Assembly: GCA_030142905.1 (NCBI GenBank)
Contig: JASJOG010000263.1
Span: forward strand, 124,001 to 188,000
Length of the DNA stretch: 64,000 bases
Reading direction: 5' to 3'
Source of the DNA: Heliopora coerulea
Taxonomy: Eukaryota > Cnidaria > Anthozoa > Scleralcyonacea > Helioporidae
Under the pieces are notes generated by a model. The model ran no database searches. It was given only the letters and a program-made list of their open reading frames with translations, and was not told where the DNA came from. This document shows positions 42,901-54,900 of this stretch, in pieces (the stretch's first letter is position 1; the number at the start of each line of letters is the position of its first letter). The position numbers and the translations under genes were made by a program.

Positions 42901-45900
42901 CATTAGGATATTGCTTTTTAAACATTTCTATTGCTTCTTTTTTTATCTCTTCAGATGGCATATGTATATAATAAAATATATTATATATGAAGAAACTATT
43001 TGTTTTTATAAAAAATAACTATACAGAAATATTATTAGATGGATCCTTTATTTTAAGCAATAAACCATATATATTAGTAAATAAAGCAGTTGTTTACTGA
43101 GAATATTATAGATTTATTCTTACATTATTATTACAATTTAGAAATTCTTTATGATAATAATAAAAAGTATATAAGAAAAGGGTATTGGACATTTAATATG
43201 ATAAAGAAGGAAATTGAATCTTATAGCAGCAAAGCTGGAAATGTGTCTTTAAAAGAAAATAAATATAATGCAACTTGCACAATAACCACAGATAAAGAAA
43301 CTAATTTAAAAAGTATTGGACCACTTTTAGGTTTTGAAAGTGATCGTATTATAAGCCCAAATCCAGAAACAACAAGTGATAATAAAGTTAATATAAATAA
43401 TGAACCTCAATATATAGAAATAAGATGTAATCTTGTAAAATTGTCTGATAACATAGATTCTGAAGGAAAGAAAAGTGATTTAATAATTACATTACCGATT
43501 ACTAGTAAACAATCATTATTTGGGTCAGCACAACATTATAATGACATTGAATCTAAAGTTCCTATAGATCGTGGTGTTATAAATAGAATTATTTTTACTG
43601 TTAGTGGCTCTAATGAAGTGGATTTCAAAGGTAAAGTACTTTTAGATTTATATATTATGTAATTTATATGGATAAAGAAATGGAGCTATCAGCAGGCTCC
43701 GTACAGCTGGAACAAGGATTGAGAGATATTTATTACAATCCGAAAACTGGCTATCAATCATCAGAGAGGTTATACAAAAAAGCATTAGAAGATGGATTAA
43801 ATGTAAATAGAAAACTTGTAAAAGAATGGTTAAAGTCATAGGACACATACATCAGATACAAACCAGTTATTAGAAAACAAGTTCAGAAAGACATTTGTTG
43901 ATTCCCTGGGTGATCAAATTCAAATGGATCTGGTAGATATGAATGCATATAAAAATCAAAATAAAGGATATTATTGGATATTAACAGCTGTTGAGATTCT
44001 CAGTAGATATGCATTTGCTGTACCAGTTTATAGAAAAGACACAAATAATATGACTAAGGAAATTACAGAGTTATTAAAACAATTTAAGGACCGTTTTGAT
44101 GAAAGGTATCCCAAAGTAGCACAATTTGATGATGGTAAAGAGTTTTATAATGTTGGTGTAAAAACATTATTAGAAAAACATGAAATCGAGTATTTTTCTA
44201 TGAAGTTGGATAAAAAGGCAGCTATTGTAGAAAGATTTAACAGAGCACTTAAGAGTATGTGGAAGTACTTCTATAGCAAAGGAACTTATAAATGGATTGA
44301 CATATTAAACCAATTGGTGTATAATTATAATAATACCAAGAAATTATAAGAAATCATTTTACTTATATAGTGATAATATGTCCAACATTTTCTTGGAATA
44401 AAACCTATCAAGAATGGAAGTATATAAATGATCCAGATTTAATACCTATAGAATGTGATCAAGAACGCATAGACACGTTTATTAAATACACCGTAAGATT
44501 ATTTAAAGGCACAAACACGTTAATTATACTAGACGATTGCGCTTGTTCTGTGGATGTAAAAAAAAGAGTAAGTGAGTAAGTAAAATTAGGATTTGGAGCA
44601 AGACATTATGTACTATGAACAATAGTATTAACACAGCAATTAACCAGCATTAGTATATCATATAGAGAAAATATAAGCTTTTTAAGTACCTTTTATATTC
44701 CAAATAGAAATGATATGAAAATAATTATAGATGAATACCTTAATGGTTTACGTAAAGAAGAAATAAATAACATCATAAATACGCTTAAAAATAATAAATA
44801 TCCCGTTCTGGAAATAAGTTTAAAATATCTTTATGATTATAAAATATGCTATAATGTATAACTGATGGGTAAAAAATTTAAGGAAGATAAATTTGAAGAA
44901 GACCTTGAAGAACATCTTAAAGAACATATTGAAGAAATTAAATCCGCAACAGATCCACTGACAGATACGCAAGAAGCAGATCCGCAAGATGAAATTGAAA
45001 GGAAAAGAGACGAATTAATTAAATTATCAAACGATGGCCAAATAGATAAAAGTGTATCAGCAATTAAAAAAGCAAGTAATAAAACCATAGAAAAAATATG
45101 TCAAAGATATGAAAAAGATCGCATGGAAAAAGCAAATGTATTTTTAACTGACCTATTTATAAGTAAATTTTGCAACTTATTTGGTGGATTTGATGCAATA
45201 GAAGATCCTCAAATATTATTAGACGAACTTAAAAAAGATGATTTATTAAAGAGAGACATACAAACAGTTATGTAAATGCTTAGTCCTTACATTCCATATT
45301 TAGGATTATTATCTGGAGGTACTACTGTTGGAAAACATGTATAAAAACATAAACAAAAACAGAAAGAGATGGCTGCAGAAACAGATGAAATATCCTACTC
45401 AGACAGAATTGTTAAAGAGACTTAAATGAAAAGAACAATAGCAGACGTCGTGATTCGCGACGTCAGGTCCATTGGTGTATTTTTAAAGAGGCTTAAAGGA
45501 ATGGTGATATATAGTATTATAAATGAATCTGTTAAGAGAACTTACTTTTAATAATGATGAGATAAATTTATCTGTTCATGTAAAAACAGATAACAAAGTA
45601 AATGTATGGTTTAAGGCTAAAGAAATTGCCACTTTATTAAAATATCATGATACAGATCAAGCTATAAGAAAAAATGTGAAAGAAAAAAACAAAAACCTAC
45701 CCCGTCCAGGAGACTGGTCAGGTCCGTTGGTGTACTTTTTTCAATGAAAGTGGATTTTATCAATTAGTTTTAAGATCAAAATTACCACAAGCAGAAGAAT
45801 TTCAAGATTGGGTTACTGAAAGAAGTATTACCAAGTATCAGAAAGTATGGATTCTATTCAGTTTTTTACAATCTAAATAATAATACATTTAAAATAGAAG

Positions 45901-48900
45901 ATGAATTTGACCTGCACACAAAAGTTGTTTCCTTCATAAAGAAATATTATCCTGATACAATTCTTATTGCTGGACTTGGAGAGAATCAAGATACAAAAAC
46001 AAAGAGAATCAGGTCATATAGAAACAGATATCAAAAAGGACAACCAGATCTTCTCATTGCTAATTTACATAAAAATTATAATGGTTTTTGTATTGAATTT
46101 AAAACACCAAAAATGAATGGATATCTAACAGAAAATCAACAACAGCTAATGGAAAAATGGAAAATGAATAATTATAAATGTTTAATTTCTAGTGACTACG
46201 ATGAATGTATTAAGGAAATTATTTTATACATGCAAAAGAAGAAGATTTGGATGTTCTTGTTACATAGGAAAAAGGAAATTTAAATCCCAAAAAACCTTAA
46301 ATAAACATTTAAAATATTTCCATAAAATATATAGTATAATATATAGATGATGGATTTTAAAGATGATTTTAATAAAATAAATAATAAAATAAATAAAATT
46401 AAAAAATTAAAAAAATAATAGACTTGTTGATACAGATAAAAAGATTCTTTTTGGAATTACATCATTAATAGCTGAGTTATTATTTAATTATATAAGTTTA
46501 ATATTTTTTGTTATTTCCAATAAATTTAATTTATCTGAATAATAGACGGAAGATTTAGATAAATGTATATTATGCAACAGAAAATTTACCATGGAAGATG
46601 AATTAGAAACAGAAGCTGAGCTAGCAGTTCCGCTGGAAGGTGAAGAATCAGATGAAGAAGTAATTTATTCTGTATATTTGACACATTAAAATGGAAAGAA
46701 AAGATGATGTTATTTATATCATCACTCTAAAAGTATATGGTCTTTATTATAATTAGAATCCTTTGTTAAATCATCATTCAAACCATAGTTGTAATCTATA
46801 TTCCTACTCTAAAAGTAGATTTGTGTCATAAACCCTTAGAGATCTATTATTAGCTTCAAGGTTTTATACATTAATTTCCATTTAGAGTAGGAATATAGAA
46901 TACTCACATATAATCAAATATAGATAATTCTTTTGACTCGTTATCTGGATCTACATTTTCATAATAAGTCTCATCATAACAATTTTTAAAGCTTTTATTA
47001 TAATTAGAATCTTTTGTTAAATAATCATTCAAACCATAATAATTAATTTCTGCATCTTCCAATGCTTCTTTTATTGCTTCAGACTTTATTTCTTCTCTTA
47101 AAGCTGTGCTTTTTGACTTCTTTTTCTTAGCAGCTGAGCTGTAATAATTGAGTTTGAATTTATATGGTGTTTGATGATCTTTTTTATAGACTCTATTCAT
47201 TGGTTTATCAGCTGATTTGTTATAAACATCTGTTTCTAACCAATTAATAAATTTGTTTTTCAATTCTTTCTTTTTTCTTGATTTATTTATAATAGAATAC
47301 ACACCATTTCGATTTAAAAAGTAACAAAGATACCTCTTATCCGGACAATTTGGTTTCTTTTTATCTTCTTTTTTAACATTTCTTTTAACGCATTTTTTTA
47401 TAATCTTTAGTTCCTAATGAATTACAAATGTCTTTTCCACGTATCCATATTTCTCCTTTCACTTTAACAATTATCACATAGAATTCCTTATTATCTGATA
47501 CAATTGACTCCATATTTATGTATATTAACAATTCTTTAAGTCTATATTCCTACTCTTAATGGAAATTGACCTATAAAACCTTACACCTGATATTAGGCTC
47601 TAAGGGTTTATGACATAAATATACTTTTAGAGTAGGAATATAGAATATTATATGTCATTATGTAGACAAATAATGACAACATTTTATGGATATGATACTT
47701 CTATGGAAAGCGAAGCTGTCAGCAGTACAGTTATAGACAATTCAGCTGTTAATAATTTAATTTATGAAAAGCTACAAGAAACAATAGTAATGGAATATAT
47801 ACAACAAAATGCACATTGTTTATATAGATTTAATTGTGGAGATGAATCAGAAGTCATATATAAACCAGACGACTCCAACGAATGGAAAATAGATGCCAAT
47901 TTTGATCAAACGATAAATAGAATAAAAGCATCTAATGTTCAATCAAACAGACAACCATCATGCACTTTTGCAGAAAGACATAATCATAGATATTACATGA
48001 AATTTGATGGTAATAATAGATATTTATATTGCGATTTGAATATAAATAAAAAAAGCGATAAGCTGGATATTGTTAATGCTTTTATTGTTTATAGATTAAC
48101 GGGATTTGATTCAAGTACAGAAGTTATAAACAACTGCCTCTTTGGTAATGGTGATAAATTTGTTGCATTTTTAAAAACACCATATAAAAATCTATTATTT
48201 TCCACTGGTAATAATAAAAATTTACATACAATAAGTAATTCACAAGGGACTAAAAATAGGATCACCTAAAAAGAATGAAGATCCAAGTGCAGAAAATAAA
48301 TGGATTTGTTTATCCATTCATTGGGATCAACCTGCTGGAAAAGATGGTTCTTCTGTTTATTGTAATGGTCAAAAACCTGTGGTTTTTACTTCTTATACAG
48401 GTAATACAGGTAATGGTTCCAGTCTTACAAATATTGGTGACAATAGAGAAACTGGTAAACTATGTCCTTTAAAAGGTGATATTGCATTCTTGCTTTTTTA
48501 CCTGCAGGATGAAATGATGGAAAATGAAATTCTTTTACATCATAAAGTAATATGTGATAATTGGTTTAAAGTAGATTGTGAAAAAATACATCTGACTTAA
48601 TATATAGCAGCCGGAAATATGAGTTTCTATTATGGAAATAAAGGTGATTATATACCAAAAAGAAAAGATAATTATGTATTCCCAGAAAAATCTCCAACAT
48701 TGGATACACATAACCAATAAAAAATATGTAGATAAAATAATTAGTTTCCATGATATTTCTACTTATAAGATGAGTTTCTTTTATAGAACAGATCCGAATA
48801 ATGTAAGATATTACACAGAGAAAGAGGAGTTAATTCCTTTACATGCGTCTTCTTTGGATGATAGAGATACTTATGTTAAATTTGAAAATGTGATTCTATT

Positions 48901-51900
48901 GTCAAATGTACCAGGAGTTCAAAGAAATTTATATACAATTAAATTTAACTTACAATGTATGAAGGCAGATGGAACAACTGTTACTGCTTATACAAATATA
49001 GATCTTAAATTAAGATCTACTAATTATGTTTTTTATACAGATTATTATTTATATCCACTTCATCGTGAGGTGAGATTAAGAGATTTATTTCCTTGAGATT
49101 TTAGAGATATTCGTTTGATACAATTAAATGCAGATTATTCTCAAGTAACAAGTTCTTTTAAAATACTTGTTAAACTTGCATTAATTAAAAAGTAAATATG
49201 TATTATAGTATATAAATGAATGGAACAGGACATGAAAGAAAAAATGACAGCTGAGATGTTAAACGAACTTTTTTGCATTATCATAAATTAATGACATGTT
49301 ATAAATGGAAATATAAGAAATTAAAGAAAATAAATTTATTTCCAAATATGACCAGTATTACATTAACAACAGTAGGTACTGCATTAACTCCATTAACACA
49401 ATTTATTAGTCTTGCAGGAACTGCATTAGATGTTATAATACAAGCTTATCTTTCAGTTAAATATAAGTAAACAGCTGTCAGTTCAATATAAGTAAATATA
49501 TAAGATGACTGAAGAAAACTTAACAGATGTTCCTAAGATAACAACAATAGAATCGAAAAAGAAAGAAAAAGATCCAAAAAGAGTTGCAGCAGGAAAACGT
49601 TTAGCTGAATTTAACAGACAAAGAAAGAAAAAAGCTCGGATGGAAGTAGTTAGCAGCTCAGCTGGAATAGAAGAATCTAAGATATCATATGGATTAATTA
49701 TTGGTATCTTATCTGCTATTTTAGTTATTATAATTGCAAAAAGTTTATATCAAATTAAAGAAAAGAAACCAACAGCTAAGCTGCTAGAGAAGAAAGAAAC
49801 TGTTCCTGTTGAAGAACCTAAAAGCTCATCTGTCAGCTTATCTAATTTAGATACACTTTAAATATACATAATTATATATAATATGAGCACAATGAATGTA
49901 AAACAAACAATAGTGAAATATATGATGGCGTTCTAATTTCACTTGGAGTAGTTGGACTTTCATGGGTATCAAAGAAAGTATTTAGAATGAAAATAGTTGA
50001 AGATGTGAAAAATATTGAAGATTTTCTTAAGTTGACTGCGAGCACAGCAGGAAGTGTTATACTAGTGGATTGGATGAAAGCAAATAAATGGATTCCAACA
50101 GATCCATTTTCAAAGCCTAAATAATTATATACAGATAATGGTTGGAGCATTAATACAAACAACATTTGCAGCTGTTTCATTTGTAGGTGCTGGTTATCTT
50201 TTCAAATTTTTTGATCATAATGGATATACTGCAGAAATGAAAGGACAATTTAGCTATGGAACAACTTGCTAAAGAAAAACAAAAATTTGATGAAGAAGAA
50301 ATAAAACGACATGATAAGATAAGTGAATTAAGACAAAAATTATCAGACGCAAATAGGGATATAAAAAATGAGGCATTAGATGAATATGGAAAAGTGATGC
50401 AAAGAATGCAGGAAGCTCAGTTTTTGGAAAGAAGACAACAATTATCGGATTATTATAAACCAAGTGATGAAATGAAAGAATATCAATATTTATTCACAGG
50501 AATAAGTGGATTAGCTGGAGGTTTGTTACTTTCTGCAGTGGTTTAAAGAAATAATGATATACATTATTATACAGATGTCAGCGGAACTGTTAGCAAATCT
50601 GTTAGATATTAATTCATATACTTTTGGATTTCCTGGGGAGCAGATCAGCTCTTATGATCAACCATCTTCATGTGAATTTGGAAAATATTCAAAAACAGTT
50701 GCAGTTAATGGATATAGAACATGTAAAAAATGTGGAGTAATAAAAGGGCAAACATTTGTTAATGAAGATAGATGGATTGATAATATTTGGTCAAAATACA
50801 GGAAAAAAATCTATGCATAAGAGAGATAAATGGATGGAGAAGAGATTAAGAGATGTTGTTGATAATAGAACTAGAAATATACTTGTTTATGATTTTATGG
50901 AAGTTATAAATGTAATTTGTAAGTAGAATCTTTTAAAAGGTAAAAATGTTGGCAGATAATTATTATATAATAAGACTTGCAAGTAGAAGAGGTATTACAT
51001 TAAGAAAAGAATTGAAGGATATGAAAGATACAAAATCGAAAAAAATTTATGATGACCATTTATTTGGAATTATTTATAAGGAATTAAATTGGGATAAAGA
51101 TTAAAACTTTATAATAACAATTAAAGTAAAGGTTTTAGACACAAAAAGAAAGTATAAATTTATTAGTAGTGAAAGAAATATAAAAAACAAAACATCAACA
51201 AGAAAAGTATTAACAGAAGCTAATAATGAAATACTTGAATATTTCGATTTGGACAATTATAATATACTAGAACATAAAATTAAGATTTTTGATGAAAAAG
51301 AAGAATTCATAATAACAAAAAATAAAAAAGCATTAAAAGGATTTGTAAGAAGTTATAATGTAAAAATTATCAGTAAGAAAGATCCAAAAATTCAATTTAA
51401 TAGTGTTAAAAATGAAACAATTTATTTATTAGAAAATATGAATAGATATAAATACAAGTAAATGCAAATAAAGGAGAAAAAGTACAGTTTAAGAATTATC
51501 ATAAACAATTAGAAGTACCGTTTGTAATTTATGCAGATTTTGAAGCCATCATAGAGAAAATACATGGAGTTAAAAATAATCCAAATAATTCATACACAGA
51601 TACATATCAAAAGCATAAGGATTGCAGTTATGCATATAAAGTGGTATGTTGTTATCATGATAAATACAGTAAACCATTGGAATTGTATAGAGGACCTGAT
51701 GCCGTTTATATATTCATAGAAAGAATGTTGAAAGAAAAAAAGTGGTGTAAAAAGACACTGAAGAAACACTTTAACAAACAACTGGAAATAACTGAAGAAG
51801 AAGAAATAGAATTTAAACGAAGTGATAGTTGTTATATTTGTGGTGATAAATACAAACCATGTGATGTTAAAGTTAGAGATCATTGTCATATCACTGGTAA

Positions 51901-54900
51901 ATACAGAGGTTCTGCGCATCAAAAATGTAATATAAATTATAAATTAACAGAAAAAATACCAGTAATATTTCACAATTTACGTGGATATGATATGATAGTC
52001 ACTTTATAATGCAAGAAATTGGAAAATTCAAAAGGAAAATAAATGTGATACCAAATAATATGGAAAGATACATGTCTTTTATGTTAGGAAACCATCTTAT
52101 ATTTTTAGATAGTTTCCAATATATGGCGATTAGTTTAGAAAGATTAGCAGGTAATTTACCAGAAGATGCATTTAGATATACAAAAATGGAATATAAAGAA
52201 TCAGAAAAACTAGAACTTATGAAGCATAAAGGTGTTTATCCTTATGATTATATGGACAGTTCTCGAAGATTTGAAGAGAGAAAATTACCTGCGAAAGAAC
52301 AATTTTATAGTGTATTAAATGACAAACACATAAATGATGAGGAATATAAACATAAAGAAAATGTGTGGAATAAATTTAATATACAAAATATGGGTGAATA
52401 TCACGATCTTTATTTGAAAACTGATGTGCTACTTCTTGCGGATGTATTTGAAAACTTTAGAAAAACATGTATACAGTATTATAAGTTGGATCCTTGTCAT
52501 TATTTTACAATCTTGGACTTGCTTCGGATGCTATGTTGAAAATGACTGGAATAAAATTAGAACTTTTGAGTGATGTTGATATGTACCAGTTCGTTGAGAA
52601 AGGGATGAGAGGTGGAATAAGTTATATTGCAAATAGATATGGAGGTGCTAATAATAAGTACATGAAGAGTTGTTATGACAGTAATAAATCTGATAAATAT
52701 ATAATGTACTTGGATGCAAATTATCTTTATGGATGGCCTATGAGTCAGTCACTTCCAACAGATGGATTTAAATGGATAAGACCAGAGAATATAGACCTTG
52801 AAAAATATAATAAAGAATCTAAAAAAGGAATACTTTTAGAAGTAGATCTTGATTATCCTAAAGAACTACATAATTTACATAAAGATTATCCATTAGCTCC
52901 TGAGAAAAGAGCATTAAATAAAAAAGAATTATCTGCATATTGTAAAAGAATTGGAAAAATATAACATTTCTTCTGGACAAGTAAGTAAATTAGTAACCAC
53001 ATTATATGATAAGAAAAATTATGTGGTGCATTATGAAAATCTAAAGTCATATCTCTCATTAGGAATGAAATTGAAAAAGATACATAGAGTATTAGAATTC
53101 AACCAATCAAAATGGCTAAAACAATATATTGATTTCAATACTCATAAAAGAGCAAATGCTAAGAATGCATTTGAGAAAGACTTTTTCAAGCTTATGAATA
53201 ATTCCGTTTATGGAAAAACGATGGAGAACTTAAGAAAAAGAGTGGATGTTAGATTAATAACAGATGAAAAGAAACTTATTAAATGGGTGTCAAAACCAAC
53301 ATATATTTGTAGTAAGATTTTTAATAAGAACCTTGTGGCTGTTCATAAAGTGAAAGAAGTTTTAACATTGAATAGACCAGCTTATGTGGGAATGTGTATT
53401 CTAGAATTGTCAAAAACATTGATGTATGATTTCCATTATAATATCATAAAGAAAAAGTATCGTAAGAAAGCAAAATTACTATTCACAGACACAGATAGTT
53501 TAATGTATGAAATAACCACAAAAGACATTTATAAAGATCTGTATGGAACAGAAGAAATGAAAAACTTCTTTGATAATAGTGAATACTCTGAAAACTCTGA
53601 ATACTTCTTTAAAGAGAATAAGGAAGTAATTGGTAAGATGAAAGATGAAGCAGCTGGTGTACCAAAAACAGAATTTATTGGATTACGATCGAAGATGTAC
53701 AGTTATATAAAGGATAACAATAAAAGTGGTAAGACTGCAAAAGGAATTAAAAAAGCTGTTATTAAAAAAGACATTAATCATATTAATTATAAAGAAACAT
53801 TATTAAATAACCAACAAATGCATCACAAGATGAAAACTATAAGAAGTAACTGTCATGAAATGAGCAGTTATGAGATCAATAAAGTCTCACTAAGTTGTTT
53901 TGATGATAAGTGTTATTTACTAGATGATGGAATAAAAAGCTATGCATATGGTCATTATAAAATATGTCATAAATAAATATCTTGATATCTTTTCTATATA
54001 ATATATAAAATAAAATAAAAAAAAATAATAAAAACAAATAATAAAGCGTGCCAGCGAAGCTGCCTGCCCTAGAGTAGTATATAACATGGGGGTGTGCCCA
54101 AAAAATGGCATCTGAATTTAAAAAAGTGGGGGTAATTTTATTAAAAATTATAGTGTGCAATTTAGTGTAATTAAAAAGTTTTCACTGGTCTGCACCCCCA
54201 CAGGGGGTATGTATGTACCTTCCCTACAGGATATGGAAAGTGTGCTCATACCCCCATGCTATGTACTATTGATGTCCTCGGTGCTCACATCAGTTTAACC
54301 CATACTCCAAGATGTCAATCGCAAGGCACAAAATTTTAAGTGTAAAACAGTCTTTAAGGAGTCTTTATCTCGCTAAGTTTGAATTAGTATTCCAGAACGT
54401 TGACTGTTAGGCAGTAATATTAGAGTGGAATGCTGACTTCCTGGGCAAGCGAAAGTTCTACATTTAAATTATCATCTAAATTATTTAAATTATCTAAATG
54501 AGATGAATCTAAATGGAATGATCGGAATGATGATTTAAACGAAATGACTTAAATGATTAAATTCGAAAAGCATTTAAGTGATGTTTCTTTTCTCCAAAAA
54601 GAAGAAAGGAGAAGACTGGAAGCTCCCTTCATCAATTGACAAGGCCAAGAAAACCCCTATTTCATTCGTATCATTTATTGACACAAAGCTGCTTTACAGG
54701 ATTTGTGAAACTGCTTAAAAAAAAGAGAAATTTGGATGATAAGATTTAAGCGAGCTACGAATGAGGTTTTGGAGTTTTCTTTCAGTTTGTCGATTACTTA
54801 GACGTTTTAAACTCGATATAAACCGAACATAGCTAACAGATGTCTCCATCAATAGCCGACAGAGGTTTATATCACATTGCTGGAGGAATCAAACGTAGGC

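Larger units (their letters stand above)
41116..54267. mobile_element. Polinton/Maverick (13.15 kb), non-functional copy
   Basis: Bounded by 202-bp terminal inverted repeats starting AGTATAGAACATGGG and AGTACATAGCATGGG. It encodes a retroviral-type integrase, packaging ATPase and protein-primed family B DNA polymerase, the Polinton hallmark set, plus BRO-N, VRR-NUC and several small virus-like proteins. It is visibly more AT-rich than the flanks. The 10-bp sequence TATTGATGTC occurs just outside both ends (41103-41112; 54267-54276, its first T being the last TIR base), but three bases (41113-41115) separate it from the left TIR, so it is only a candidate target duplication. Integrase, ATPase, polymerase and BRO genes carry stops or frameshifts. 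It lies in the RALGAPA intron between exons 19 and 20. Confidence 0.93.

Noticed and set aside
53876..54160. Minus-strand ORFs over the polymerase 3' end
   Set aside because: Phe/Tyr-rich shadows of the polymerase frame running into the TIR.
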